Assembly: GCF_025370105.1 (NCBI RefSeq)
Contig: NZ_JANQBK010000004.1
Span: forward strand, 124,001-188,000
Origin: Sphingomonas hylomeconis
GTDB taxonomy: Bacteria > Pseudomonadota > Alphaproteobacteria > Sphingomonadales > Sphingomonadaceae
Length of the DNA: 64,000 nucleotides
Direction of reading: 5' to 3'
Below, piece by piece: positions 36,216 through 45,037 of the stretch. The notes beneath the pieces were generated by a model, which searched no databases, had not been told where the DNA came from, and saw only the letters and a program-made list of their open reading frames with translations. The position numbers and the translations under genes are program-made. Within the stretch, counting starts at the first letter, position 1. Every line of letters starts with the position of its first letter.

Positions 36216-36797
36216 ATGAAGCGCTTGGCAATCTATTGCGGTTCGGCAACGCCGGCCGATCCGGTCTATCTGGACTCCGCACGGGCGGTTGGCCGCACGC
36301 TGGCCGAGCGCGGGATCGGCGTGGTCTATGGCGGCGGTCGGCTCGGGCTGATGGGCGCGGTGGCGGATAGCGCGCTGGCCGCCGGCGGTGAGGTGATCGG
36401 GATCATCCCGCAGGCCTTGGTCGATCTCGAAGTGGCGCATCGCGGCTGCACCGAGCTGCGCGTTGTCGAGACGATGCACCAGCGCAAACAGGCGTTCACC
36501 GATCTCAGCGACGGCTTCATCAACCTGCCCGGCGGCACCGGCACGATGGACGAATTGTGGGAAGCGCTGTCCTGGGCGCAGCTCGGCTATCACGACAAGC
36601 CGGTCGGGCTGCTCAACGTCGCGGGCTATTACGATCATCTGATCGCCTTCTACGCTAAGATGGGCGAGGTCGGCTTCCTGCGCCCGCAGCATCAGGGCGT
36701 GATGATCATGGATGACACGCTGGACGGGCTGCTCGATCAGATGGCTGCGCACGTGCCGATCCACACGATCACCAAGATGAAGGCCAGCGACCTTTGA
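36216..36797 (+). CDS. LOG family protein (nucleoside-monophosphate phosphoribohydrolase type)
   Basis: 193 residues, Rossmann-like. The family motifs GGGRLGLMGAVADSAL and NLPGGTGTMDELWE (the PGGxGTxxE catalytic/substrate loop) are intact, and IYCGSATPADPVY is the usual start. LOG enzymes release adenine-type bases from nucleoside 5'-monophosphates; many bacterial members are of unknown physiological role. It lies inside the carotenoid operon between crtI and crtB, in the same direction, 10 bp before crtB. Its ribosome site comes from the preceding repeat. Confidence 0.9.
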   Translation: MKRLAIYCGSATPADPVYLDSARAVGRTLAERGIGVVYGGGRLGLMGAVADSALAAGGEVIGIIPQALVDLEVAHRGCTELRVVETMHQRKQAFTDLSDGFINLPGGTGTMDELWEALSWAQLGYHDKPVGLLNVAGYYDHLIAFYAKMGEVGFLRPQHQGVMIMDDTLDGLLDQMAAHVPIHTITKMKASDL

Positions 36798-36807
36798 GGC
36801 GTGGCCG

Positions 36808-37758
36808 GTGAGCGACCACGCACTGCCCAGCCGTGACGCGATCGTCGCTACCGCGCAGGAATCGATCGCGCGCGGCTCGAAGAGCTTTGCCGCGGCCTCC
36901 AAACTGTTCGATCGCCGCACACGCGAACGCGCCTGGCTGCTCTATGCCTGGTGCCGGGCGTGCGACGATATTGCCGACGGGCAGGATCATGGCCACGGCA
37001 TGACGCTGATCCACGACGCGCCCGAGCGGCTGACGCGCATCACTGCGCTGACCGAGGCGGCGCTCGCCGGCCAGGTGGTCGGCGATCCGGCGTTCGATGC
37101 GTTGCGCATCGTGGCCGAAGAAACGCGCATGCCGCCGGCTTTCGCGCGCGATCTGATCGCCGGATTCGCGCTCGACGCGCGCGGCTGGCGCCCGCGCTCC
37201 GAGGCCGACCTGTACAAATATTGCTACCATGTCGCCGGCGTGGTTGGCTGCATTATGGCGGTGGCGATGGGCGTCGACCCGGACGACCAGGACACGCTGG
37301 ATCGCGCCTGCGATCTCGGCATGGCGTTCCAGCTCGCCAATATCGCGCGCGACATCGAGGAGGATGACCGGGTCGGGCGCGCTTACGTGCCCGAGGACTG
37401 GTTCGTCGAAATGGATATCCCGCCCGGGCAGCACATGAAGCCGCCGTTCCGCCCGCGGCTTGCGGTGCTGGCGCGGCGGCTGGCGGACCGTGCCGCCGAG
37501 TTCGAGGCAAGCGCGCGGGTCGGCACGCCGAAACTGCCGTTCCGCTCGGCCTGGGCGGTGCTGTCAGCGGCCGGGATCTACGGCGCGATCGGGCGCGCGG
37601 TGGCGGCGCGCGGGGAGCATGCCTGGGATCACCGGGTGACGACGTCGCGCTGGGAGAAGCTGAAATTCATCACCCGGGCGGCGATCGAGGCGCGCGGGCG
37701 GGCGCGACTCTATCCGCCCAGCCCACGCGACATCGCCTGGACGCGACCGCGACATTAA
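36808..37758 (+). CDS. crtB: Phytoene synthase
   Basis: 316 residues. It condenses two geranylgeranyl diphosphates into phytoene, the first committed carotenoid step. The first aspartate-rich region is CRACDDIADGQDHG and the second LANIARDIEEDDRVGRAYVP, both intact. SRGSKSFAAASKLF-like N-terminal text (ARGSKSFAAASKLFDRRTRE) is typical. The start is GTG 36808 with GAGG upstream. Only 10 bp separate it from the LOG gene. A geranylgeranyl-diphosphate synthase (crtE) is not in this window. Confidence 0.95.
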   Translation: MSDHALPSRDAIVATAQESIARGSKSFAAASKLFDRRTRERAWLLYAWCRACDDIADGQDHGHGMTLIHDAPERLTRITALTEAALAGQVVGDPAFDALRIVAEETRMPPAFARDLIAGFALDARGWRPRSEADLYKYCYHVAGVVGCIMAVAMGVDPDDQDTLDRACDLGMAFQLANIARDIEEDDRVGRAYVPEDWFVEMDIPPGQHMKPPFRPRLAVLARRLADRAAEFEASARVGTPKLPFRSAWAVLSAAGIYGAIGRAVAARGEHAWDHRVTTSRWEKLKFITRAAIEARGRARLYPPSPRDIAWTRPRH

Positions 37759-37759
37759 A

Positions 37760-37779
37760 CGCCTTCGTCGGCGAAGGCG
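37760..37779. terminator. Stem-loop after crtB
   Basis: CGCCTTCG-TCGG-CGAAGGCG, an 8-bp perfect stem with a stable tetraloop, directly after the crtB stop and before the convergent membrane-protein gene. No strong T-run. Confidence 0.5.
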
Positions 37780-37789
37780 CGAAGGGAAG

Positions 37790-38221
37790 TTACCCCAGCA
37801 GCGGTTCGCCCTTGTACGGTTTGTGATGCACGCGGACAGCGGCCCACGCGCCGGCGAGCGGCGCGATGATCGCGGCGGCCTGCATCCACAAGGGATGCGG
37901 CAGCGAGATCAGCGTGGCGATGTTGCCGGCAATGACCAGCACAGCGACCGTCCAGCCTGCCCAGCGCCGGTCGCACACGCGCAGCGCCAGCCAGGCGCCG
38001 CCGAACGCCGCGGCAAACCAACCCACGACCACGAGCAGCTTGGCCGGCAGCGGCAGCGCCGCCATTTTGGCGGCCAGCGCGGTGCGATCGAGCGTCTCGG
38101 TATCGAGCGCGACCGGATAGAAAGCGTGCGCGATCGCCTCGATCGCGGCGAGAATCGCCAGCGCCGCCGCGATGCCTAGCACCAGCCCCACTATCGCTCG
38201 CATCAACCGCGCCTTGCGCAT
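37790..38221 (-). CDS. Small multi-pass membrane protein, unknown function
   Basis: 143 residues with about four transmembrane helices: IVGLVLGIAAALAILAAIEA, KLLVVVGWFAAAFGGAWLAL, GWTVAVLVIAGNIATLISLP and AAIIAPLAGAWAAVRV. No family was recognised. Starts at ATG 38221 or ATG 38203 are possible. The first sits two bases beyond the T-run of a terminator hairpin whose 3' arm (GGGGG) is the only ribosome-site-like sequence; the second has AGGCG. The order of helices suggests a small DUF-type inner-membrane protein. Confidence 0.75.
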   Translation of the reverse strand: MRKARLMRAIVGLVLGIAAALAILAAIEAIAHAFYPVALDTETLDRTALAAKMAALPLPAKLLVVVGWFAAAFGGAWLALRVCDRRWAGWTVAVLVIAGNIATLISLPHPLWMQAAAIIAPLAGAWAAVRVHHKPYKGEPLLG

Positions 38222-38253
38222 CAAAAACCCCCGTCGCGGACAGGCGACGGGGG
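38221..38253 (-). terminator. Rho-independent terminator of the 76-residue protein gene
   Basis: Perfect 10-bp stem CCCCCGTCGC/GCGACGGGGG (38228-38237 and 38244-38253) with a 6-base loop, followed on the minus strand by TTTTT (38227-38223). It abuts the start codon of the next gene downstream. Confidence 0.9.
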
Positions 38254-38284
38254 CGACGATAGCAGCCGATGGTGATCTCGCAAC

Positions 38285-38515
38285 TCAGCCAAGCGGCTTG
38301 TCGCGCCCTGCCTTGGCCATCTCGGCGCCAAGCTTGCGGCACGAAGCGGTGACCACCGGAAAGTCGATGTCGGAGTTGCGCATCAATGCACCCGGCATCG
38401 CTGCCTGGCATTGCGCGTAGCTGGCGTAAGTCGCCTGCTCGACCCGGGCCTCGGCGCAATTTGCGCTGCCGTCCGAACACCCCATGATCGCCATGACGAA
38501 GAACAGTGGTTCCAT
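38285..38515 (-). CDS. Small cysteine-containing protein, probably exported
   Basis: 76 residues, family unknown. It opens MEPLFFVMAIMGCSDGSANC, a short hydrophobic stretch, then a compact body with four cysteines in all (about positions 13, 20, 36 and 57). These could form two disulfides in the periplasm. GGAG lies 10 bp before the ATG at 38515 and a strong terminator follows, so it is a complete single-gene unit despite its small size. Confidence 0.75.
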   Translation of the reverse strand: MEPLFFVMAIMGCSDGSANCAEARVEQATYASYAQCQAAMPGALMRNSDIDFPVVTASCRKLGAEMAKAGRDKPLG

Positions 38516-38619
38516 GTCGCGTCTCCAATTCGAACAGTAAAATCGATGAGCGGACGTTCTTGTTCCATCAATCGCTTTCATGGGGGCTTGACCGATCCTA
38601 CATGGTCCTCGTGCCCCCC

Positions 38620-40434
38620 ATGACCGAACCCACCAGCGCCGAACGGCCGCTCTTGCCGACGCTCCGGCGTTTCCTGCCCTATCTCTGGCCGAAGGATGCG
38701 CCGGCGCTCCGGCTGCGCATCGTCGGCGCGATGACGCTCGTGGTCTTTTCCAAGCTGGTGCAGGTCTATGGCGCGCCGTTCGCATTGCAGGGTGCAGTCG
38801 ACGGCATGGCCCAAGGCGATCGCTCCGCCACCACGCTGATCGTCGCGCTGGTGGTCGGCTATGCCGCCGCGCGATTCGGTTCGGTCCTGTTCGACAATCT
38901 GCGCAACGCGGTGTTCGAGCGCGTCGGGCAGGATGCCACCCGCCGCCTCGCCGCCAATGTGTTCCGCCATCTGCACCAGCTGTCGCTCCGCTTCCATCTC
39001 GAGCGTCGCACCGGCGCGGTCACCAAGGTGGTTGAGCGCGGCACCAAGAGCATCGATACGATGCTGTATTTCCTGCTCTTCAACATCGCCCCGACGATCC
39101 TCGAACTGGCGCTGGTGATCGGCATCTTCGGCACCAAGTTCGGCTCCTGGCTGGTCGCCGCGACGCTGGCGATGGTGGTGATCTATATCGCTTTCACGCG
39201 CTGGGTGACGGATTGGCGCGCCGCCTTGCGCACGCGGATGAACGACCTCGACACCGGTGCGGTCGCGCATGCGGTGGATTCGCTGCTCAATTTCGAGACG
39301 GTGAAATATTTCGGCGCGGAGGAGCGCGAGGCCAAGCGCTACGATTCGGCGATGGCGGCCTATGCCGGCGCGGCGGTGACGAGCGAGAATTCGCTCGCCT
39401 GGCTCAATGTCGGCCAGGCGCTGATCACCAACGTGATGATGGCGTTCGGCATGGGGCTGGTCGTGTTCGGCTGGGCGCGCGGCGAATTCACCGCGGGCAA
39501 CGTGGTGCTGGTCTCGACCCTGCTGGCGCAGCTGTTCCGCCCGCTCGATCTGCTCGGCATGGTCTATCGCACGATCCGCCAGGGCGTGATCGACATGGGC
39601 AGCATGTTCGACCTGATCGACACGCCGTCCGAAATCCGCGACGTCGAGGGCGCCGTGGCGCTCCGGATCGGCGCCGGCCATGTGAGATTCGAGGACGTGA
39701 AGTTCGGCTATGACGCCGATCGGTTGATCCTCAAGGGCATCGATCTCGATGTGCCGGCCGGGCATACGCTGGCGGTGGTCGGGCCGTCGGGGGCAGGCAA
39801 GAGCACGCTCGCGCGGCTGATGTACCGGTTCTACGACCTGACCAGCGGCCGCATCACGATCGACGGGCAGGATATCGCGCAGGTCACCCAGGCGAGCCTG
39901 CGCGCCGCGATCGGGATCGTGCCGCAGGATACCGTGCTGTTCAACGACACGATCGGCTACAATATCGGCTATGGCCGCGAGGGCGCGGGCCGCGACGAGA
40001 TCGAGGCGGCGGCGCGCGGCGCGGCAATCTCGACCTTCATTGAGGGGCAGTCGGATGGTTATGACACGCGTGTCGGCGAGCGCGGCCTGAAGCTGTCGGG
40101 TGGCGAGAAGCAGCGCGTGGCGATCGCGCGCACGTTGCTCAAGAACCCGCCGATCCTGATCCTCGACGAGGCGACCAGCGCGCTCGACAGCCGTACCGAA
40201 GGCGAGATCCAGGCGACGCTCGAGGATATCGAGCGCGGCCGCACCACCATCGTCATCGCGCACCGGCTGTCGACCATCGTGCATGCCGACGAGATCGTCG
40301 TGCTCGAGGCAGGCGAGGTGGTCGAGCGCGGGTCTCACGCAGCGTTGCTGCGCCGGAACGGGCTGTATGCCGAGATGTGGAACCGCCAGGCGCAGGAGCG
40401 CGCCGAGGAAGAGGGCGCGCTGGCGGCGGAATAG
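38620..40434 (+). CDS. ABC transporter, ATM1/HMT1-type (fused membrane and ATPase domains)
   Basis: 604 residues, a half-transporter. The membrane domain (about 30-320) has six helices, with NFETVKYFGAEEREAKRYDS, a segment shared by ATM1-type exporters. The ATPase domain has Walker A VGPSGAGKST (about 387-396), signature LSGGEKQ, Walker B ILILDEATSALD and the H-loop IVIAHRLST. These proteins export glutathione-linked sulfur or metal adducts from the cytoplasm. The start could be ATG 38602 or 38620; both lack a strong ribosome site, and I prefer the second, which gives the usual length. Confidence 0.92.
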   Translation: MTEPTSAERPLLPTLRRFLPYLWPKDAPALRLRIVGAMTLVVFSKLVQVYGAPFALQGAVDGMAQGDRSATTLIVALVVGYAAARFGSVLFDNLRNAVFERVGQDATRRLAANVFRHLHQLSLRFHLERRTGAVTKVVERGTKSIDTMLYFLLFNIAPTILELALVIGIFGTKFGSWLVAATLAMVVIYIAFTRWVTDWRAALRTRMNDLDTGAVAHAVDSLLNFETVKYFGAEEREAKRYDSAMAAYAGAAVTSENSLAWLNVGQALITNVMMAFGMGLVVFGWARGEFTAGNVVLVSTLLAQLFRPLDLLGMVYRTIRQGVIDMGSMFDLIDTPSEIRDVEGAVALRIGAGHVRFEDVKFGYDADRLILKGIDLDVPAGHTLAVVGPSGAGKSTLARLMYRFYDLTSGRITIDGQDIAQVTQASLRAAIGIVPQDTVLFNDTIGYNIGYGREGAGRDEIEAAARGAAISTFIEGQSDGYDTRVGERGLKLSGGEKQRVAIARTLLKNPPILILDEATSALDSRTEGEIQATLEDIERGRTTIVIAHRLSTIVHADEIVVLEAGEVVERGSHAALLRRNGLYAEMWNRQAQERAEEEGALAAE

Positions 40435-40456
40435 GCGCGCCTGCCCCTCCCCACGG

Positions 40457-40596
40457 CCGTCATCCCGGACTTGATCCGGGATCCATCAGGCGGCTGGGGA
40501 CGGGATTAGCGGCGGGAGGGACGAGCGTGCGGCACCATGGATCCTGAATCGAGTTCAGGATGACGGCGTGAAGATGGTTCAGGATGACGGCGTGGG
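40457..40596. repeat. Palindromic repeat cluster before the M3 peptidase (unit R4)
   Basis: Several hairpins: CATCCCGGACTTGATCCGGG, then ATGGATCCTGAATCGAGTTC paired with GAGTTCAGGATGACGGC, and a lone TTCAGGATGACGGCGTG copy. Combines the two repeat cores seen separately at 42.8 kb (CCGGACTTG...TCCGG) and at 0.4 and 63.7 kb (CCTGAA...TTCAGGAT). Confidence 0.75.
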
Positions 40597-40677
40597 GGAT
40601 GGTAGCGCACTGATTTCACTTGCCGTTCACCCGGCAAGGTTGAAAAGCGACGGCATCTCCTAGCCCAAGGAATCCCG

Positions 40678-42780
40678 ATGCTCGCTCGCCTGCTCGCCAC
40701 CTCCGCTCTCGTCATCGCCATGCCGGCCGTGGCGCAGACCGCCAACCCGTTCGCCAAGCCCAGCACCCTGCCCTATCAGGCGCCGGACTTCCGCCAGATC
40801 AAGGACGGCGATTACCTGCCGGCGTTCGAACAGGGCATGAAGCAGCAGCGCGCCGAGATCGCCGCGATCACCGCCAACCGCGCCGCGCCGACCTTCGACA
40901 ACACGATCGGTGCGATGGAGAAATCCGGCCGCATGCTCGATCGCGTCAGTTCGGTATTCTTCGCGCTGAGCCAGGCCAATACCAATGACACGCTGCAGGC
41001 GGTGGAAACCGAGATCACGCCCAAGCTGACCGCGCATGGCGATGCGATCGCGCTCGACCCCAAGCTGTTTGCCCGCATCAAGACGCTGTACGACAAGCGT
41101 GCGACGCTGAAGCTCTCGGTCGAGCAGGCGCAGCTGCTCAAGGTGACGTACCAGCGCTTCGTCGATGCCGGCGCGCAGTTGAGCGCGGCGGACCAGGTCA
41201 AATTGCGCGCGCTCAACACGCAGATCTCGACGCTGCAGACCGCGTTCCAGCAGAAACTGCTCGCCGGCACCAAGGCGGGGGCGCTGGTGGTCGACGACGT
41301 CAAGAAGCTCGACGGGCTCGGCGCGGACGGCATTGCCGCGGCGGCCAAGGCGGCGGCGGATCGTGGGCTCGCCGGCAAGTGGCTGCTGCCGCTGCAGAAC
41401 ACCACGCAGCAGCCCGCGCTCGCCTCGCTCACCGATCGCGCGACGCGCCAGGCGCTGTTCGAGAAGAGCTGGACGCGCAGCGAACAGGGCGACGCCAACG
41501 ACACACGCGCGACGATTGCCTCGCTGGCGCAGTTCCGCGCGCAGAAGGCCAAACTGCTCGGCTATCCGACCTATGCCGATTATTCGCTGACCGACCAGAT
41601 GGCCGAGACCTCGACCGCGGCCAAGGCGTTCCTGACGCAGTTCGCGCCGGCGCTGGCGGCCAAGCAGCGCGAGGAAGCGGCCGAGATCCAGGCCCGGATC
41701 AAGGCCACGGGCGGCACTTTCGAGCTCAAGCCGTGGGATTGGGATTTCTATTCCGAGCAGGTCCGCAAGGCCAAATACGACCTCGATGGCGACGCGCTGA
41801 AGCCCTATTTCGAGATCAACAAGGTGCTGACCGACGGCGTGTTCTACGCCGCGACCGAGCTGTACGGCATCACCTTTAAGGAGCGGAAGGACCTGCCGGT
41901 CTATGACGCCGACATGCGCGTGTTCGAGGTGTCGGAAGCCAACGGCACATCGATCGGCGTGATGTATTTCGATTACTGGAAGCGCGACAACAAATCGGGT
42001 GGCGCGTGGATGTCGAACTTCGTCGGCCAGTCGAAGCTGCTCGGCACCAAGCCGGTGATCTACAACGTCGCCAATTTCACCAAGCCGGCAGCGGGCAGCC
42101 CGGCGCTGATCAGCTTCGACGATGTGACGACGATGTTCCACGAATTCGGCCATGCGCTGCACGGCCTGTTCGCGGATCAGGTCTATCCGACGCTGTCGGG
42201 CTCGAACACGGCGCGCGATTTCGTCGAATTCCCGTCGCAGTTCAACGAACATTGGGCGCTCGATCCCAAGGTGCTCAGCCATTATGCGGTGAACTACAAG
42301 ACCGGCGCGGCCATGCCGCAGGCGTTGGTCGACAAGATCAAGTCCACGCGCAGCTTCAACCAGGGCTATTCGACCGGCGAGGCGCAGGAAGCGGCGGCGC
42401 TCGATCTGGCGTGGCATTCGCTGCCGGCCGACGCCCCAAAACAGGATGTCGATGCGTTCGAGGCCAAGACGCTGGCCGGCATGGGGCTGCAGACGCAATA
42501 TGTCCCGCCGCGTTACCGCACGAGCTATTTCTCGCACATCTGGGGCGGCGGCTATGCCGCGGGCTATTATGCCTATGCCTGGACGCAGATGCTCGATCAT
42601 GACGCCTTTGCGTGGTTCACCGCGCATGGCGGCCTGACCCGCGCCAACGGCCAGCGCTTCCGCGACCTGATCCTGTCGCGCGGCCATACGCTGGATTACG
42701 GGCCGATGTTCAAGGCGTTCTACGGCAAGGATCCGGACGTGGGTCCGATGGCGGAGTATCTGGGGCTGACGGGGAAGTAG
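40678..42780 (+). CDS. Exported M3 family metallopeptidase (Dcp-like)
   Basis: 700 residues. Signal peptide MLARLLATSALVIAMPAVAQ, then a long helical region and the catalytic domain. The zinc motif HEFGH lies at about 487-491 (TTMFHEFGHALHGLF), with the downstream Glu in the family's usual segment (RDFVEFPSQFNEHW). Other M3 segments are GGYAAGYYAYAWTQMLDHDA and ILSRGHTLDYGPMFKAFYG. It is the exported dipeptidyl carboxypeptidase type, degrading oligopeptides in the periplasm. Single gene; repeats lie on both sides. Confidence 0.95.
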   Translation: MLARLLATSALVIAMPAVAQTANPFAKPSTLPYQAPDFRQIKDGDYLPAFEQGMKQQRAEIAAITANRAAPTFDNTIGAMEKSGRMLDRVSSVFFALSQANTNDTLQAVETEITPKLTAHGDAIALDPKLFARIKTLYDKRATLKLSVEQAQLLKVTYQRFVDAGAQLSAADQVKLRALNTQISTLQTAFQQKLLAGTKAGALVVDDVKKLDGLGADGIAAAAKAAADRGLAGKWLLPLQNTTQQPALASLTDRATRQALFEKSWTRSEQGDANDTRATIASLAQFRAQKAKLLGYPTYADYSLTDQMAETSTAAKAFLTQFAPALAAKQREEAAEIQARIKATGGTFELKPWDWDFYSEQVRKAKYDLDGDALKPYFEINKVLTDGVFYAATELYGITFKERKDLPVYDADMRVFEVSEANGTSIGVMYFDYWKRDNKSGGAWMSNFVGQSKLLGTKPVIYNVANFTKPAAGSPALISFDDVTTMFHEFGHALHGLFADQVYPTLSGSNTARDFVEFPSQFNEHWALDPKVLSHYAVNYKTGAAMPQALVDKIKSTRSFNQGYSTGEAQEAAALDLAWHSLPADAPKQDVDAFEAKTLAGMGLQTQYVPPRYRTSYFSHIWGGGYAAGYYAYAWTQMLDHDAFAWFTAHGGLTRANGQRFRDLILSRGHTLDYGPMFKAFYGKDPDVGPMAEYLGLTGK

Positions 42781-42788
42781 TTCCCTTT

Positions 42789-42896
42789 CGTCACCCCGGA
42801 CTTGGTCCGGGGTCCACCATGCCGCACGGTCAGCCTGACGCGTCAGTGCCATCGCAAGCCGCTTGGTGGACCCCGGAACAAGTCCGGGGTGACGAC
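42789..42896. repeat. Palindromic repeat (unit R5)
   Basis: Long arms CGTCACCCCGGACTTGGTCC / GGACCCCGGAACAAGTCCGG and following bases are complementary over about 30 bp, and each arm has its own short hairpin. Lies between the convergent peptidase and GNAT genes. A CAGCCTGACGCGTCAGTG-type core sits in the middle. Confidence 0.85.
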
Positions 42897-42921
42897 ATAA
42901 CGGAACGCGCCAGCGGCCAGG

Positions 42922-43194
42922 CTAAGCCAGCAGGTCCTGCATCTCGGGATGCCGCTCGATATAGGCTGCGACGAAGCTGCACTCGGGCCGCACCTTCAGT
43001 GCCCGCGTGCGCGCTTCGCCGAGCGCGTGGGCGATCAGCCGGCTGGCGATCCCCTGCCCTTCCAGCGCGGGCGGCACGATCGTGTGCGTGAAGGTGATCG
43101 TCTCGCCGTCGATCTCATAGCTGGCGATGGCGGTCTCGCCCTGCTCGACCAGCTCGAAGCGGCTTTTGGCGGGATTATCATGTGGTTCGCTCAT
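42922..43194 (-). CDS. GNAT-like N-acetyltransferase (YjdJ type)
   Basis: 90 residues, the short GNAT family (PF14542-type). FTHTIVPPALEGQGIASRLI carries the acetyl-CoA-binding QG.G segment, and PECSFVAAYIERHPEMQDLL is the conserved C-terminus. Members have been seen to acetylate small amines; the substrate is unknown. ATG 43194. It is divergent from recQ, with only about 50 bp between them. Confidence 0.92.
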   Translation of the reverse strand: MSEPHDNPAKSRFELVEQGETAIASYEIDGETITFTHTIVPPALEGQGIASRLIAHALGEARTRALKVRPECSFVAAYIERHPEMQDLLA

Positions 43195-43247
43195 GGCGCT
43201 CCATGTAGCAGGTTGGACGCTTACGCCAAAGTGACTAGGTGAACGCG

Positions 43248-45035
43248 ATGCCCCGCGATCCCCTGCCCCTGTTGCACTCGACCTTCGGCTTTCCCGGCTT
43301 CCGCGGGGTGCAGGAGAGCGTGGTGACGCGCGTGCTGGCCGGCGACAACACGCTGGCGGTGATGCCGACCGGGGCGGGCAAGTCGCTCTGCTATCAATTG
43401 CCCTCGGTGGTGCTGGAGGGCACCTGCGTGGTCGTTTCGCCGCTGATCGCGCTGATGCACGATCAGCTCCGCGCAGCGACCGCGGTCGGTATCCGCGCGG
43501 CGACGCTCACCTCGGTCGATACCGACCAGATGGAGACGATCGCGCGCTTCCGCCGCGGCGAGCTCGATCTGCTATATGTGGCGCCCGAGCGCGCCTCGAA
43601 CATGGCGTTTCGCGAGTTGCTGACGCAGGCGCCGCTCGCCCTGTTCGCGATCGACGAGGCGCATTGCGTGTCCGAATGGGGCCATGATTTCCGCCCCGAT
43701 TACCGGCTGCTGCGCCCGCTGCTCGATCATTTCCCGCACGTGCCGCGCCTCGCGCTGACCGCCACTGCGGACAAGGTAACGCGCGACGATATCCTCGATC
43801 AGCTCGGCATCCCGCGCGAGGGGATGATCGTCGCCGGGTTCGATCGGCCCAATATCCGCTACACGATCAGCCCCAAGGACAATACGACGCGGCAGATCGC
43901 CGATCTGATCGCCGAGACGCCGGGCGCCGGCATCGTCTATTGCCAGAGCCGCGCCGGCACCGAGAAGATGGCCGAGGCGCTGGCGCGCAGCGGGCGGCCG
44001 ACGCGCGCCTATCATGCCGGGCTCGATCCGCAGGTGCGCGCGCGCAACCAGGCCGATTTCGTTGCGTCCGAGGACATGGTGATCTGCGCGACGGTGGCGT
44101 TCGGCATGGGCATCGACAAGCCCGACGTGCGCTTCGTCGCGCATGCCGGCATGCCCAAATCGATCGAATCCTATTATCAGGAGACGGGCCGCGCTGGCCG
44201 CGACGGCGATCCGGCGGTGGCGCACCTGTTCTGGGGGGCGGAGGATTTCGCCAAGGCACGGCAGCGGATGTCGGAAGTCGAGCCGGCGCGGCAAGCGGGC
44301 GAGCGCGTGCGGCTGCAGGCGCTGGGTGCCTTGGTCGAGACGCCGGGCTGTCGGCGCAAGATCCTGCTCCGCCATTTCGGCGACGACGCGCCGGACTATT
44401 GCGGCAATTGCGACAATTGCCTCAATCCGCCGGGCGCGGTGGACGCGACCGAGGTGGCCAAGAAGGTGCTCTCGGCAGTGTTCCGCACCGGGCAGAGCTT
44501 CGGCATGGGCTATATCGAGCAGGTGCTGACCGGCGTCTCGACCGAGCGCAGCCTGATGAACGGGCATGAGGCGCTGGGCGTCTGGGGCCTGGTCTCGAGC
44601 GCGGACGAACTGGCGCTGCTCAAGCCGGTGATCCGCGCGCTGCTGCTGCGCGATGCGCTGCGTGCCAACGATTTCGGCGGGCTGGAATTCGGTCCCGGCG
44701 CGCGCGGCATCTTGAAAGAAAATGAAGAAGTGTCGCTGATCCTGCAGCCCAAGCGCGAACGGCGCGGGCGGGGGCGTAGCGGCAGCAGTGCCGGCACGGT
44801 GGCCAATCCGAGCGGCGATCCCTTGTTCGAAGCGCTGCGCGCCAAGCGCCGCGCGCTGGCGGCGGAGGCGAGCGTGCCGCCTTATGTGATCTTCCATGAT
44901 TCGGTGCTGCGCGAGATGGCGACGCTCAAGCCCAGGTCGCTCTCGGCAATGGCCAACATCACCGGCGTTGGCGAGCGCAAGCTGACCGCCTACGGTGACG
45001 CCTTCCTGCAAGTTATCCGCGAAGAAGGAGCCTGA
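43248..45035 (+). CDS. recQ: ATP-dependent DNA helicase RecQ
   Basis: 595 residues. A 3'-5' helicase acting in recombination and repair at stalled forks. Motif I is MPTGAGKSLCYQLP and motif II FAIDEAHCVSEWGHDFRPDY; motif VI is QETGRAGRDGDPA. The zinc-binding RQC region has CRRKILLRHFGD...YCGNCDNC. The HRDC domain closes the protein (EALRAKRRALAAEASVPPYV, GVGERKLTAYGDAFLQVI). AGGTGA lies 6 bp before the ATG at 43248; the GTG at 43239 falls inside that ribosome site. The next gene follows by 2 bp. Confidence 0.96.
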   Translation: MPRDPLPLLHSTFGFPGFRGVQESVVTRVLAGDNTLAVMPTGAGKSLCYQLPSVVLEGTCVVVSPLIALMHDQLRAATAVGIRAATLTSVDTDQMETIARFRRGELDLLYVAPERASNMAFRELLTQAPLALFAIDEAHCVSEWGHDFRPDYRLLRPLLDHFPHVPRLALTATADKVTRDDILDQLGIPREGMIVAGFDRPNIRYTISPKDNTTRQIADLIAETPGAGIVYCQSRAGTEKMAEALARSGRPTRAYHAGLDPQVRARNQADFVASEDMVICATVAFGMGIDKPDVRFVAHAGMPKSIESYYQETGRAGRDGDPAVAHLFWGAEDFAKARQRMSEVEPARQAGERVRLQALGALVETPGCRRKILLRHFGDDAPDYCGNCDNCLNPPGAVDATEVAKKVLSAVFRTGQSFGMGYIEQVLTGVSTERSLMNGHEALGVWGLVSSADELALLKPVIRALLLRDALRANDFGGLEFGPGARGILKENEEVSLILQPKRERRGRGRSGSSAGTVANPSGDPLFEALRAKRRALAAEASVPPYVIFHDSVLREMATLKPRSLSAMANITGVGERKLTAYGDAFLQVIREEGA

Positions 45036-45037
45036 TC

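Noticed and set aside
40660..42852. 730-codon minus-strand frame over the M3 peptidase
   Set aside because: Shadow of the peptidase frame, low-complexity Arg/Gly/Leu composition, no domain.
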